From positions 1,116,001 through 1,180,000 of the forward strand of contig NZ_CP088297.1 in NCBI RefSeq assembly GCF_024666615.1: a stretch of DNA of 64,000 nucleotides, read 5' to 3'. The position numbers and the translations under genes were made by a program. Of the stretch, positions 28,578 to 38,042 are shown piece by piece. Every line of letters begins with the position of its first letter. Within the stretch, counting starts at the first letter, position 1. Below the pieces are notes generated by a model. That model searched no databases, had not been told where the DNA came from, and saw only the letters and a list, made by a program, of their open reading frames with translations. Source of the DNA: Aquabacterium sp. J223. GTDB lineage: Bacteria > Pseudomonadota > Gammaproteobacteria > Burkholderiales > Burkholderiaceae_C.

Positions 28578-30518
28578 ATGCCACCGACCGCTGAGACCGG
28601 CGAGACGACCGCCCCGGCGGACCCACGGGACAGCCCCGACGCCAACCGGCGCACCCGCCGGTTGCTGCTGCTGGGCTGCCTGGGCCTGCTGGCCGCCACC
28701 GGGCTGGCGCTGATCGCCTTCGCCATGGCCACCGACGCGTCGGCGGGCCAGTTGTTCGGCGCCACCCTGCTGCTGCTGCTGCTGCAGTTCGGGGTGGTGG
28801 TCGTGGCCTGGCCGGCGCTGCACCGGACCTGGCAGCGGCTGCTGACGCTGGACCTGCTGCTGTCGGCGGCGGCGCCGATGGCCGGCGGTCGCTGGCCCGA
28901 ACGCTGGCTGCAGGCCGCGCAGACACTGAGCCGGCCGCCCCCGCCGCCCGCCGCGCCGGCCGGCGTGCTTGAACAGGCACTGGACCATGCCGAGCAGGCC
29001 AGCCGCTCCAAGTCGCAGTTCCTGACCACGCTGAGCCACGAGATCCGCACCCCGATGAACGGCGTCATCGGCCTGCTGCAGCTGCTGGCCGGCACGCCGC
29101 TGGACAGCCAGCAGCGCAACTACCTGTCGCTGATGCAGCGTTCGGCCGGCGGGCTGATGGGCCTGCTCGACGAGTTGATGGACTTCTCGCGCATCGAGGC
29201 CGGCGAGCTGCAGCTGCAGCCGCGGGCGGTGCCGCTGCGCCTGCTGCTCGACGAGGCGGCGGCCGAGGTGCAACCGCTGGCGCTCGACCGCGGGCTGCTG
29301 CTCGAAGTGCTGCTCTCGCCCGAACTGCCGCCGCAGGTGCAGGCCGATCCGGCGCGGCTGCGCCAGCTGGTGCTGCACCTGCTGCGCAACGCCATCAAGT
29401 TCACCGAGGTGGGCCAGGTGCTGCTCGCGGCCCGACCGGTGGCCGACGGGCTGGAGATCTCGGTCAGCGACACCGGGCCCGGCATCGCGCCGGAGCTGCA
29501 GCCGCTGGTCTTCACGCCCTTCGTGCAGGGCGACGACAGCGTGGCGCGGCGCCAGGGCGGCATCGGGCTCGGCCTGGCGGTGGTGCACCACCTGGTGCAG
29601 GCCATGGGAGGCCGGGTCGAGCTGGACAGCCAGCCCGGCCGCGGCGCCTGCTTCACCGCCACGCTGCGCCTGCCGGTGCTGGCCCAGCCGGCGCCGGTCC
29701 CGGCCGCCGAGCCGCGGCTCGGCGTGGCCATCGTCAGCGACGCCGCGGCCACCCGGCAGGCGCTGCACGACCGGCTGCGCCACCTCGGCCACGACGAGGT
29801 CGGCGCCTTCAGCTGGCGCGAGCTGGCGGCCCAGCCCGAGGCGCTGGCGCTCGGCGCGCCGCGGGCGGTGGTCTTCGACGAGCCGACGGGCGGCTGGACC
29901 CCGCAGCTGCACGGGCTGCTGAGCCCGCCGGCGGCCGCCGACGGCCGCCCGGCGTGGCGCCCGGTGCTGCTGCTGCGCCGGGCGGGCAGCAAGCTGCCGC
30001 CGGTGGCCAACCCGCTGGTGCTGGCCCGGCCACTCGCCGACGCCGACCTGGCCCGCACGCTGGAGGCGGTGGCCCGCGACGCGGTCGAGCCCAACGCCCC
30101 GGCGACCGCGACCGCGCCGACGGCGGTCGGCGCCCGGGTGCTGCTGGTCGAGGACGACGAGGTGAGCCAGCTCGTCGCCCACCGGCTGCTGGAGCAGATG
30201 GGTTGCCGGGTGGAGGTGGCGGCCGATGCCGAGGCGGCGCTGCGCCACCTGAGCGAGGCCGACTTCGCCGCCGTGCTGATGGACTGCCAGCTGCCCGGTC
30301 TGGACGGCTACGAGGCCACCCGGCGCATCCGGCAGGGCGACGCCGGCCTGCGCGCGCAGCGCACGCCCATCATCGCCCTGACCGCCCACGCCAGCACCGC
30401 CGACCGCGACCAGTGCCTGGCCGCCGGCATGAACGACTACCTGTCCAAGCCGGTGGACGCCCAGCAGTTGCGCACCACCGTCGAGCGCTGGCTGCCGCAG
30501 CCGCGGCGCGAGCCCTGA
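28578..30518 (+). CDS. Hybrid sensor histidine kinase with C-terminal receiver
   Basis: 646 residues from ATG 28578. Two membrane helices lie near residues 28-50 and 58-80 with almost no periplasmic loop between them, so it probably senses membrane or cytoplasmic signals. The HisKA domain has the phospho-acceptor His154 in LSHEIRTPMNG. HATPase N, G1 and G2 boxes follow (LRNAIKFTE, VSDTGPGIAPE, GGIGLGLAVVHHL). A degenerate receiver-like stretch (about 375-485) lacks a clear Asp. A true receiver follows with Asp569 in AVLMDCQLPGLDG and LSKPVDA. There is no output domain, so a separate Hpt protein and regulator are needed. An upstream GTG at 28512 is possible but lies close to rnpB. Confidence 0.88.
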   Translation: MPPTAETGETTAPADPRDSPDANRRTRRLLLLGCLGLLAATGLALIAFAMATDASAGQLFGATLLLLLLQFGVVVVAWPALHRTWQRLLTLDLLLSAAAPMAGGRWPERWLQAAQTLSRPPPPPAAPAGVLEQALDHAEQASRSKSQFLTTLSHEIRTPMNGVIGLLQLLAGTPLDSQQRNYLSLMQRSAGGLMGLLDELMDFSRIEAGELQLQPRAVPLRLLLDEAAAEVQPLALDRGLLLEVLLSPELPPQVQADPARLRQLVLHLLRNAIKFTEVGQVLLAARPVADGLEISVSDTGPGIAPELQPLVFTPFVQGDDSVARRQGGIGLGLAVVHHLVQAMGGRVELDSQPGRGACFTATLRLPVLAQPAPVPAAEPRLGVAIVSDAAATRQALHDRLRHLGHDEVGAFSWRELAAQPEALALGAPRAVVFDEPTGGWTPQLHGLLSPPAAADGRPAWRPVLLLRRAGSKLPPVANPLVLARPLADADLARTLEAVARDAVEPNAPATATAPTAVGARVLLVEDDEVSQLVAHRLLEQMGCRVEVAADAEAALRHLSEADFAAVLMDCQLPGLDGYEATRRIRQGDAGLRAQRTPIIALTAHASTADRDQCLAAGMNDYLSKPVDAQQLRTTVERWLPQPRREP

Positions 30519-30549
30519 GGCGGGTGGCGGGCGGCCGTGCCCCGCCATG

Positions 30550-30573
30550 AAAAAAGGCCCGCCGAGGCGGGCC
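30550..30573 (-). terminator. Rho-independent terminator of rpoH
   Basis: Read on the minus strand, GGCCCGCC and GGCGGGCC form a stem with a minimal loop, followed by TTTTTT. It lies about 20 bases after the rpoH stop. On the plus strand there is no T-run, so it serves rpoH rather than the kinase gene. Confidence 0.85.
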
Positions 30574-30592
30574 TGCGTGGACCGGGGGCTCG

Positions 30593-31522
30593 TCAGGCGG
30601 CGGCCGTGGCCAGCGCCTTGCGCATCTTCTTCATCGCCGCCGACTCGATCTGGCGGATGCGCTCGGCGCTGACGCCGTACTCGGCGGCCAGCTCGTGCAG
30701 CGTCTTGCCGCCGGAGCCGTCGTCGTTGACCTCCAGCCAGCGCGCCTCGACGATGCGCCGGCTGCGCTCGTCCAGCACCTCCAGCGCCTGCTGCACGCCG
30801 TCGCCGGCCAGCGCGTCGCGGCGCCGGCCCTCGATCACCCGGGTCGGCTCGGCGGCATCGTCGGCCAGGTAGCTGATCGGCGCGTAGGCCTGCTCGTCGC
30901 CGTCGTCGCCCTGCGGTTCGAGGGCGACGTCGGCGCCGGCCATGCGCGTCTCCATCTCCAGCACCTCTTCCGGCTTGACGTTCAGCTCGGCGGCCACCTG
31001 GGCGATCTCGCTGGCGCTCAGCGCGTTGCGGTGGGTGCCGCTGGTGGCCTCGCCCTTGAGCTGCTGCTTCAGCGAGCGCAGGTTGAAGAACAGCTTGCGC
31101 TGGGCCTTGGTGGTCGCCACCTTCACCATGCGCCAGTTCTTCAGGATGTACTCGTGGATCTCGGCGCGGATCCAGTGCAGCGCATAGCTCACCAGCCGCA
31201 CGCCCTGTTCCGGGTCGAAGCGCTTGACGGCCTTCATCAGGCCGACGTTGCCTTCCTGGATCAGGTCGCCCTGCGGCAGCCCGTAGCCCAGGTACTGGCG
31301 CGAGATGGAGACCACCAGCCGAAGGTGCGACAGCACCAGGCGGCCGGCGGCCTCGATGTCGCCGTTCTGGCGCAGGCGGCGGGCCAGGTCGCCTTCCTCG
31401 TCGGCGGTGAGCAGCGGGATGCGGTTGACGGCCGTGATGTACGCGTCCAGGTTGCCCAGCGAGGGCACCACGGACCACGGATCACGGAGTACGACGGCAG
31501 AGGCGGGGGACATCGCGTTCAT
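30593..31522 (-). CDS. rpoH: RNA polymerase heat-shock sigma factor RpoH (sigma-32)
   Basis: 309 residues, a little longer than E. coli RpoH. Region 2 has LVLSHLRLVVSISRQYLGYG and GDLIQEGNVGLMKAVKRFDP. The RpoH-box QRKLFFNLR is intact and is the diagnostic mark of sigma-32. Region 4 ends in LHELAAEYGVSAERIRQIES. ATG 31522 has AGGAGG about 10 bases upstream; ATG 31513 is a second in-frame choice. A perfect CIRCE operator lies 41 bases upstream, so HrcA should control transcription of this sigma factor. A terminator follows the gene. Confidence 0.95.
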   Translation of the reverse strand: MNAMSPASAVVLRDPWSVVPSLGNLDAYITAVNRIPLLTADEEGDLARRLRQNGDIEAAGRLVLSHLRLVVSISRQYLGYGLPQGDLIQEGNVGLMKAVKRFDPEQGVRLVSYALHWIRAEIHEYILKNWRMVKVATTKAQRKLFFNLRSLKQQLKGEATSGTHRNALSASEIAQVAAELNVKPEEVLEMETRMAGADVALEPQGDDGDEQAYAPISYLADDAAEPTRVIEGRRRDALAGDGVQQALEVLDERSRRIVEARWLEVNDDGSGGKTLHELAAEYGVSAERIRQIESAAMKKMRKALATAAA

Positions 31523-31559
31523 GCGGATCTGACCTCCTCTCGGTGTCACGGTTCCGCAA

Positions 31560-31589
31560 ATGTTAGCACTCCCCGTCGGAGAGTGCTAA
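31560..31589 (-). promoter_or_regulatory. Candidate rpoH promoter overlapping CIRCE
   Basis: Read on the minus strand: TTAGCA (31584-31589), 18 bases, TAACAT (31560-31565). The -35 hexamer lies inside one CIRCE arm and the -10 overlaps the other. HrcA bound to CIRCE would therefore block polymerase directly. Confidence 0.5.
31563..31589. promoter_or_regulatory. CIRCE element (HrcA operator), perfect consensus
   Basis: TTAGCACTC (31563-31571), nine bases, GAGTGCTAA (31581-31589). This matches the full TTAGCACTC-N9-GAGTGCTAA consensus with no mismatch. It sits between rpoH (start 41 bases left, minus strand) and the stop of the next minus-strand gene (27 bases right), so it can only serve rpoH. 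Confidence 0.97.
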
Positions 31590-31616
31590 GCCGCCGCCGT
31601 GGCGGAATGCCGGCGC

Positions 31617-32204
31617 TCAGTGGTGCACCTCGGTCGGCGGGGCGCCGCCGGCGCGCAGCTTGGGCGCGGTCGATTGCGGCCGCAGCGCCTCCGGCACGCG
31701 CAGGTCCGCCGGCGGCTGGAAGTCGCGGGTGGCCACGCCGCGCATCTGCGCCGGCGGCCGCGGGAAGCCGCTGCGGTCGCGGTAGTCCGGGCGGCCGACG
31801 GCCTCGGCGGCGGCCAGGCGGTCGCGGCGCAGCCGGGCGGCCGCGGCGATGTCCATGGCGGCCACCCCGGCGACCGCGCCCAGGGCCACGGCGGCCGGCA
31901 GCCGCTCGGACTGGCCGTTGGCGCCGGCCACCGACGGGGCGAGCGTGGCCGCGTCCAGCGCGTCGCCGGCCACCCGCGCCCAGACCATCGGCTCCGGGTT
32001 CCTGGCCAGCAGCAGCGCCAGCCCGTTGGCGATCTCGCGGGCGCCGTACCACTGCAGCAGGCGCTCCTGGCCGGTCAGACCCGTGAGCCGGGCCAGGGTT
32101 CGGGGCAGCAGCACCTCGGCGACGCCGAGGCCGAGGCTGAACCAGCCCAGGCGGCGGGCGATGCGGCGGTCCGGCTGGTGGGGGGCGGGGCGGTACATCG
32201 GCAT
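31617..32204 (-). CDS. Small membrane protein, cyclase/dehydrase-N-terminal-like, function unknown
   Basis: 195 residues. The N-terminal part (RRLGWFSLGLGVAEVLLPRTLARLTGL, then RLLQWYGAREIANGLALLLARNP) carries two or three membrane helices. It resembles the hydrophobic N-terminal part of proteins annotated as cyclase/dehydrase or SRPBCC membrane proteins, here without the SRPBCC domain. The C-terminal 70 residues are polar, Pro/Arg-rich and probably disordered (DRSGFPRPPAQMRGVA). GGAG lies 7 bases before ATG. It sits 133 bases downstream of the alcohol dehydrogenase on the same strand. Confidence 0.72.
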   Translation of the reverse strand: MPMYRPAPHQPDRRIARRLGWFSLGLGVAEVLLPRTLARLTGLTGQERLLQWYGAREIANGLALLLARNPEPMVWARVAGDALDAATLAPSVAGANGQSERLPAAVALGAVAGVAAMDIAAAARLRRDRLAAAEAVGRPDYRDRSGFPRPPAQMRGVATRDFQPPADLRVPEALRPQSTAPKLRAGGAPPTEVHH

Positions 32205-32268
32205 GTGGATCTCCTGGGTGAGCTTTGGATGGCGGCGCGAAGGCGCCCGCCTCCTTCAAGCGGCAACC

Positions 32269-32292
32269 ATGGATCCGGCTTTGCCGGTCCAT
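32269..32292. other. Imperfect hairpin in the gap after the alcohol dehydrogenase gene
   Basis: ATGGATCCGGC and GCCGGTCCAT pair with one bulge over a TT(T) loop. It lies 46-69 bases past the dehydrogenase stop on the minus strand. It may be a processing or stop structure; no T-tract follows. Confidence 0.3.
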
Positions 32293-32337
32293 CGGTTGTG
32301 CCCCTTGAGGGGAGCGCCGTCAGGCGCCACGGGGTGG

Positions 32338-33507
32338 TCAAGGTTTCAGGACGACCTTGATGCAGCCGTCCTTCTTGTCACGGAAGGTTTCGTACATCGC
32401 CGGGCCGTCCTCCAGCCCGACGCTGTGCGTGATGACGAAGGACGGGTCGATCTGGCCGTCCTCGATGCGCTGGAGCAGGTCGTCGGCCCAGCGGTTGACG
32501 TGGGTCTGGCCCATGCGGAAGGTCAGCCCCTTGTTCATCGCCGCGCCGAAGGGGATCTTGTCGACCAGCCCGCCGTAGACGCCGGGGATGGAGATGACGC
32601 CGGCCGGCCGGCAGACGTAGATCATCTCGCGCAGCACGTGCGGCCGGTCGGTCTCCAGCATCACCGCCTGCTTGACGCGGTCGTAGATGCCGTCCAACGA
32701 GCGGGTGACGTGCGACTCCATGCCCACGCAGTCGATGCACTTCTCGGGGCCCTTGCCCTGGGTCAGCTCCTTCAGGCGGTCGAGCACGCTCTCGTCCTGG
32801 AAGTTGATGGCGATGGCGCCGCCGGCCTCGGCCATCTGCAGCCGCTCGGGCACGTGGTCGATGCAGATCACCTGCCGCGCCCCGAGCAGGATGGCGCTGC
32901 GGATGGCGAACTGGCCCACCGGCCCCGCGCCCCAGACGGCCACGGTGTCGGTGGGCTGGATGTCGCACTGCACGGCGGCCTGCCAGCCGGTGGGGAAGAT
33001 GTCGCCGAGGAACAGCGCCTGCTCGTCGGTCATGCCGCCCGGCACCTTGACCGGCCCGACGTCGGCGTACGGCACCCGGACGTATTCGGCCTGGCCGCCC
33101 GCGAACCCGCCGGTGAGGTGGGTGTAGCCGAACAGCCCGGCGGTGGTGTGGCCGAACACCTTCTCGGCCAGGTGGGCGTTGCGGTTGGTCCGCTCGCACA
33201 CCGAGAAGTTGCCGCGCCGGCACTGCTCGCAGTCGCCGCAGACGATGGTGAAGGGCACGACCACCCGGTCGCCGACCTTGAGCTTGTGGTTGTCGCGGCC
33301 GACCTCGACCACCTCGCCCATGAACTCGTGGCCCATGATGTCGCCGTGCTCCATGCCGGGCATGAGGCCGTCGAACAGGTGCAGGTCCGAGCCGCAGATG
33401 GCACAGCTGGTCACCTTGAGGATGGCGTCGCGTCCGTCCTCGATCTGCGGGTCGGGCACCCGGTCGCAGCGGATGTCCTTCTTGCCGTGCCAGCGGAGGG
33501 CGCGCAT
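32338..33507 (-). CDS. Zinc-dependent alcohol dehydrogenase (glutathione-independent formaldehyde-dehydrogenase-like)
   Basis: 389 residues, medium-chain dehydrogenase/reductase. Catalytic zinc ligands are in AICGSDLHL and [20 protein letters not shown]; the structural zinc four-Cys cluster is [15 protein letters not shown]. The cofactor site is [20 protein letters not shown] followed by CIDHVPERL; the Asp suggests NAD. Length and the [26 protein letters not shown] segment match the FdhA-like subgroup. AGGAG is 7 bases before ATG 33507. The actual alcohol or aldehyde substrate cannot be told. Confidence 0.9.
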   Translation of the reverse strand: MRALRWHGKKDIRCDRVPDPQIEDGRDAILKVTSCAICGSDLHLFDGLMPGMEHGDIMGHEFMGEVVEVGRDNHKLKVGDRVVVPFTIVCGDCEQCRRGNFSVCERTNRNAHLAEKVFGHTTAGLFGYTHLTGGFAGGQAEYVRVPYADVGPVKVPGGMTDEQALFLGDIFPTGWQAAVQCDIQPTDTVAVWGAGPVGQFAIRSAILLGARQVICIDHVPERLQMAEAGGAIAINFQDESVLDRLKELTQGKGPEKCIDCVGMESHVTRSLDGIYDRVKQAVMLETDRPHVLREMIYVCRPAGVISIPGVYGGLVDKIPFGAAMNKGLTFRMGQTHVNRWADDLLQRIEDGQIDPSFVITHSVGLEDGPAMYETFRDKKDGCIKVVLKP

Positions 33508-33582
33508 GGGTCTTCTCCTGTTCAGCGTCGGAGAGGACGGCGGCAAACACCGTTCCCTTGCGGCCGAAGCGGCCCCGCCGCC

Positions 33583-36500
33583 TCACTCGCCGAAGTGTGT
33601 GTCCTGGTCGAGCAGCAGGCTGTCCACCAGCCCGAGCATCTCGGCCACGTTCACCGGCTTGGTGACGTAGCCGGCCGCGCCGAGGGCGCCGGCCTGGTCC
33701 ATGCGCGCGGCGGTGGCGTCCGCCGACACCACCACCACCGGGATGCCGCGCGTCAGAGGGTCGGCCTTGAGGTGGCGCAGCAGCTCCAGCCCGTCCAGGT
33801 CGGGCAGCTGCATGTCGAGCAGGATCAGGCTGGGCGGCGAGCGCCGCACCGCCGCCAGCCCGTCCAGCCCGGTGGTCGAGACCTGCAGCGCCACCTGCGG
33901 CCGCTGCGCCAGGATGCCGCGCATGACCTCGGCGTTGGTCTCGTTGTCCTCGATGTAGTGGACCATGCGCCGCCGGTAGGGCGGCGCGCCCGGCAGGTCG
34001 ACCGGCACCGGCCGCGAGGCGGTCGGCTCCTCCGGCGCCGCGGGCAGCACCAGGCGGAAGGTGGCGCCCCCGGCGCCGCCCTGGCCGGCCTCGGCCTGCA
34101 GGCTGCCGCCCATCAGTTCGGCCAGCCGGCGGCTGATGACCAGGCCGATGCCGGTGCCCTCGGCCACCCGGTCGCGGCCCAGCCGGTTGAACGGCTGGAA
34201 CAGCTGGCCGAGCTGCGACGCGCTGAGGCCGATGCCGTTGTCCTGCACGCGGATCTCCACCGCGCGGTGGCCGGCCGGCCGGCTGGAGATGCGCACCCAG
34301 CCGCCCGGCCGGTTGTACTTGATGGCGTTGGACAGCAGGTTGGTCAGCACCTGCTTGAGCCGGGTGCCGTCGGCGAGCACCGCGCCGGCCGCCGGGTCCA
34401 GGTCCTCCACCACCGTCACCTGCTGGGCCTCCGCCGCGGCCTTGAGCAGCGCGCGGGTGTCGGCCACCAACGCGGGCAGGGCGACCGGGGCGAGCTCCAG
34501 CCGCACGCTGCCGGACTCGATGCGCGCGAAGTCCAGCGTGTCGTTGATCATGTGCAGCAGGTGCCAGCCGGCCTGCTGGATCTGCGTCGTCCAGTCGAGC
34601 TGGTGCGGCGCCAGCGGCTGCTGCCGGTCCAGCTCCAGCAACTGGGCGAAGCCGAGCATCGCGTTCAGCGGCGTGCGCAGCTCGTGGCTCATGCGCGAGA
34701 CGAAGTCGCTCTTGGCCCGGCTGGCCGCCTCGGCGCTTTCGCGGGCGCGTTCGGCCTCCTCCAGCCGCAGGTGCTCGGTGATGTCCTCCAGCACCGCCAC
34801 CATGCGCATCGGCCGGCCCTCGCTGTCGCGCAGCAGCGAGACGCTGTTGCGGCACCAGCGCACGCCGCCATGGCGGTCCAGCACCCGTTTCTGCAGGCGG
34901 AACCCGGGGATGTCCCCGGACAGCAGGCGCTCGATCAGCTGCTGTTCCGCCGGCCGGTCCTCGGGGTGGGTGAGGTCGGTGGCCCGCAGCGAGGTCAGCG
35001 TGCCGGCGTCGTGGCCGAGCATCTCGCGCAGCCGCGGGTTGCTCTCGCGGATGCGGCCGTCGAGGTCGGTGTAGAGCACGCCGATCGGCACCGCGTCGAG
35101 GATGTTGCGGAAGCGCCGTTCGCTTTCGCGCAGGGCCACTTCGGTCCGCTCGCGCTCGCTCACCTCCCGCTGCAGGTCCGCCGTGCGCTCGGCCACCGCC
35201 GCCTCGATGCGCCGCGCCCGGCCGGTGACGAAGAGCAGCAGCGCGCCGAGCAGCGCGGTGGCGATCAGGCCGACCAGCGAGAACAGCAAGGCGTTCCAGT
35301 GCCGCAGCTCGGGCACCGCATCGGCGTGCGCCCACATCTGCAGCTGCCAGCGCTGGCCGGCGAACGGCACGTCGCGCCGCCAGTCCAGCCCATGGGCCGT
35401 GCGCGGAGCGTCGCAGCCCGCGGCGCCGGCCAGCCGACGTGCCGGTGCGCCCGGGCTGGGGTCGATCAGGCACCACTGCAGGTAGGCCGGCACCGAGCGC
35501 AGGGCGCTGCGCAGGGCGTCGTCCATGCGCAGGGTGACGAAGACGACGCCATCGTGCGCGGCGAAGGGCGGCTGCACCGGCGGCGGCAGTCGCGGCCACA
35601 GCACCTGGTAGACCACCACGCCCATCTGGTCGCCGACCTCCTGCGTCAGGCGGAACGGCCGGGTCGCGGCGGGCTGGGCGCTGGCGCGCGCCCGCTCCAG
35701 GGCCTCGCGCACCGCCCCGACCGACATCGGGTCCAGGCCGATGGCCGCCTGGTTGCCGGCCTCCGGTGCGATGTAGCGCAGCGCCAGGCGGCGCGTCGAG
35801 GGCGATGCGGGCGGCACGGGCACCGGCTCGCGCTCGAAGACGCGGAACGCCGGCCGCCCGTCCTGCTGCCGCACGGCCTCCTCGAACGCGGACTGCCGCT
35901 CGCGCTCGAACGCCTGGTACAGGCCCATGGCCTGGATCGAGAGCGGGCGCTGCAGCCACGGCCGGGCGGCATGGGCGAAACCGGCGGCGTCGACGCTGCC
36001 GGCCGCTTCCACCACGCCCTGCAGCGCCTGCAGCGCGGCCAGCGGCTCGCGCAACTGGGCCTCCAGCAGGTCGGCCGCGTGCAGCGCGTCGTGTTCGAAG
36101 ATCGAGGCGCTGCGGCGCTCGTCGAGACGGGCCACCAGCAGCGTGCCGGCGCCCAGCAGCAGCGTGACCAGGGTCAGCGGCAGCCCCACCGACAGCCGCC
36201 GCGGCGCCCACTCGCTGCGCGGCCGGCCGATGAAGGTCGCCGCGACCGGCGCACCGATGAGCACGCCGAGCGTGTCGCCGGCCCACCAGGTCCACCAGGA
36301 GAAGGCGAACTGGTCCGCGCCCACCGTGCCCGCGAGGAACAGCGCGCCCACCGACACGCTGGCACCGATGCAGCAGGCGAGCAGGCCGCCGAGCAGGAAG
36401 AAGCGCAGCAGGTCGCGTGGCTCGCCCAGCGTCATCGGCTGGCGCACCCCGCGCCGCACCAGCGCCCGGCCGGCGGCGGCCTGCAGCGCCGCGCCCAGGC

Positions 36501-36804
36501 CGACGGCCACCGGCACCAGCAAGGCGACCCAGGCCGACTGTTCCCGCGGCGCACTGAGCAGCAGGTTGACCGCCACCGCGCCGATGAAGACCCCCGGCAG
36601 GGCCCGCCATCCCCAGGTCAGCAGGCAGGCCAGCGCGATGCCGGAGGACGGGTACAGCGGCGCGGCGTAGCTCGGCGGCAGCGCGATCTGCACCGCCAGC
36701 CAGCCGACCAGCGCATAGGCCAGCGCGGTGCCGAACACCGGTGCCAGCCGGGGCGCCAGCGCGGTCAAGGCCCGCCGCAGGCCGGGGCGGGCCAACGGGG
36801 TCAC
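33583..36804 (-). CDS. Hybrid sensor histidine kinase: MASE1-CHASE-PAS-HisKA-HATPase-receiver
   Basis: 1073 residues. The start is GTG 36804, placed in the GTGTGA overlap with the ychF stop; there is no ATG nearby. An N-terminal MASE1 membrane domain of about 8 helices ([38 protein letters not shown]) precedes a periplasmic CHASE domain ([17 protein letters not shown] to YLQWCLIDP), then another helix. A PAS domain ([20 protein letters not shown]) is followed by HisKA ([17 protein letters not shown], phospho-His), HATPase ([22 protein letters not shown]) and a receiver ([13 protein letters not shown]). It resembles sensors that respond to small ligands. It is co-transcribed with ychF, which is unusual. 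Confidence 0.9.
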   Translation of the reverse strand: MTPLARPGLRRALTALAPRLAPVFGTALAYALVGWLAVQIALPPSYAAPLYPSSGIALACLLTWGWRALPGVFIGAVAVNLLLSAPREQSAWVALLVPVAVGLGAALQAAAGRALVRRGVRQPMTLGEPRDLLRFFLLGGLLACCIGASVSVGALFLAGTVGADQFAFSWWTWWAGDTLGVLIGAPVAATFIGRPRSEWAPRRLSVGLPLTLVTLLLGAGTLLVARLDERRSASIFEHDALHAADLLEAQLREPLAALQALQGVVEAAGSVDAAGFAHAARPWLQRPLSIQAMGLYQAFERERQSAFEEAVRQQDGRPAFRVFEREPVPVPPASPSTRRLALRYIAPEAGNQAAIGLDPMSVGAVREALERARASAQPAATRPFRLTQEVGDQMGVVVYQVLWPRLPPPVQPPFAAHDGVVFVTLRMDDALRSALRSVPAYLQWCLIDPSPGAPARRLAGAAGCDAPRTAHGLDWRRDVPFAGQRWQLQMWAHADAVPELRHWNALLFSLVGLIATALLGALLLFVTGRARRIEAAVAERTADLQREVSERERTEVALRESERRFRNILDAVPIGVLYTDLDGRIRESNPRLREMLGHDAGTLTSLRATDLTHPEDRPAEQQLIERLLSGDIPGFRLQKRVLDRHGGVRWCRNSVSLLRDSEGRPMRMVAVLEDITEHLRLEEAERARESAEAASRAKSDFVSRMSHELRTPLNAMLGFAQLLELDRQQPLAPHQLDWTTQIQQAGWHLLHMINDTLDFARIESGSVRLELAPVALPALVADTRALLKAAAEAQQVTVVEDLDPAAGAVLADGTRLKQVLTNLLSNAIKYNRPGGWVRISSRPAGHRAVEIRVQDNGIGLSASQLGQLFQPFNRLGRDRVAEGTGIGLVISRRLAELMGGSLQAEAGQGGAGGATFRLVLPAAPEEPTASRPVPVDLPGAPPYRRRMVHYIEDNETNAEVMRGILAQRPQVALQVSTTGLDGLAAVRRSPPSLILLDMQLPDLDGLELLRHLKADPLTRGIPVVVVSADATAARMDQAGALGAAGYVTKPVNVAEMLGLVDSLLLDQDTHFGE

Positions 36805-37895
36805 ACGTTGAAGAGGAAGTTCATCACGTCGCCGTCCTTGACGACGTAGTCCTTGCCCTCGGCGCGCATCCTCCCGGCGTCCTTGGCCCCCTGCTCGCCC
36901 TTGAACTGCAGGTAGTCGTCGAAGGCGATGGTCTGCGCGCGGATGAAGCCGCGCTCGAAGTCGGTGTGGATGACGCCGGCCGCCTGCGGCGCGGTGTCGC
37001 CGACGTGGATGGTCCAGGCGCGCACTTCCTTCGGCCCGGCGGTGAAGTAGGTCTGCAGGCCGAGCAGCTTGAAGGCGGCGCGGATCAGCCGGTTCAGGCC
37101 CGGCTCGTCCTGCCCCATCTCCTGCAGGAAGAGCAGCCGGTCCTCGTCGGCCATCTCGGCCAGTTCGGCCTCGGTCTTGGCGCAGATGGCCACCACCGGC
37201 GCGTCCTGGGTGGCGGCGTACTCGCGCAGGCGGTCGAGGAAGGGGTTGTCCTCGAAGCCGTCCTCGGCCACGTTGCCCACGAACATCGCCGGCTTGGCGG
37301 TGATCAGGCACAGCGGCTTGAGCACCGCCAGCTCCTCCTTGCTGAAGGCGATGGTGCGCACCGGCTGGCCCTGGTTGAGCTGCGCCTCGCACTTCTTGAG
37401 CACGTCCAGCAGGCGCAGCGCCTCCTTGTCCCCGCCGGCCTTGGCGACCTTCGTCGTGCGCTGGAGGGTCTTCTCCACGGTCGACAGGTCGGCCAGGCAG
37501 AGCTCGGTCTGGATGACCTCGATGTCGCTGACCGGGTCCACCTTGCCGGCGACGTGGATGACGTTCTCGTCCTCGAAGCAGCGCACCACGTTGACGATGG
37601 CGTCGGTCTCGCGGATGTGGCTCAGGAACTGGTTGCCCAGGCCCTCGCCCTTGCTGGCGCCGGCGACCAGGCCGGCGATGTCGACGAACTCGACGATGGC
37701 CGGCACCACCCGCTCCGGCTGGACGATGCCCGCCAGCTGCTGCAGCCGCGGGTCCGGCAGCTCCACCACGCCGACGTTGGGCTCGATGGTGCAGAAGGGG
37801 TAGTTCTCCGCCGCGATGCCGGCCTTGGTCAGCGCGTTGAAGAGGGTGGACTTGCCGACGTTCGGCAGGCCCACGATGCCGCATTTGAGCGTCAT
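36801..37895 (-). CDS. ychF: Redox-regulated ATPase YchF (OLA1 homologue)
   Basis: 364 residues, typical length. P-loop [18 protein letters not shown] lies at the N-terminus (G1), the G3-type motif is [22 protein letters not shown], and a coiled-coil insertion follows. The C-terminal TGS domain has [25 protein letters not shown] and ends in [11 protein letters not shown]. YchF prefers ATP and associates with ribosomes and catalase. A TAGAAT box on the minus strand at 38027-38032 may be the -10 of its promoter, giving a leader of about 130 bases that contains the palindrome at 37943-37979. Confidence 0.96.
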   Translation of the reverse strand: MTLKCGIVGLPNVGKSTLFNALTKAGIAAENYPFCTIEPNVGVVELPDPRLQQLAGIVQPERVVPAIVEFVDIAGLVAGASKGEGLGNQFLSHIRETDAIVNVVRCFEDENVIHVAGKVDPVSDIEVIQTELCLADLSTVEKTLQRTTKVAKAGGDKEALRLLDVLKKCEAQLNQGQPVRTIAFSKEELAVLKPLCLITAKPAMFVGNVAEDGFEDNPFLDRLREYAATQDAPVVAICAKTEAELAEMADEDRLLFLQEMGQDEPGLNRLIRAAFKLLGLQTYFTAGPKEVRAWTIHVGDTAPQAAGVIHTDFERGFIRAQTIAFDDYLQFKGEQGAKDAGRMRAEGKDYVVKDGDVMNFLFNV

Positions 37896-37942
37896 GACAG
37901 CCCCTCGCCCGACGGGTACGTCGGTCGATCCCCCGAGGGGAT

Positions 37943-37979
37943 GCGGGCCGGCTTGGGAGCGGCCCGGCGCTCGGCCCGC
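37943..37979. repeat. GC-rich inverted repeat in the ychF leader region
   Basis: GCGGGCC (37943-37949) pairs with GGCCCGC (37973-37979), with internal GGCTTGGGAGCGGCCC between. CCCCTCG / CGAGGGG occur just to the left. Elements of this style recur between genes of many Burkholderiales in my recollection; no second copy was found here. Confidence 0.35.
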
Positions 37980-38042
37980 GGATGCGTTGACACAGGCTGT
38001 CTCATTTCGTCGGGGAAAAGCGCCCGATTCTACGGAGCGCGG

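Noticed and set aside
28318-28594. Small open frames over the 3' half of rnpB
   Set aside because: The region is accounted for by conserved RNase P RNA segments, and the frames have no ribosome sites or recognisable sequence.
31849-36849. A 1666-codon open frame on the plus strand opposite the dehydrogenase and kinase genes
   Set aside because: It is Arg/Ala/Gly/His-rich with no domain, and the opposite strand holds well-formed enzymes. Long antisense open frames are expected at this GC content because stop codons are rare.
37987-37992. TTGACA as a -35 box on the plus strand
   Set aside because: No -10-like hexamer lies 16-18 bases downstream and no plus-strand gene starts nearby; the genes on both sides are on the minus strand.
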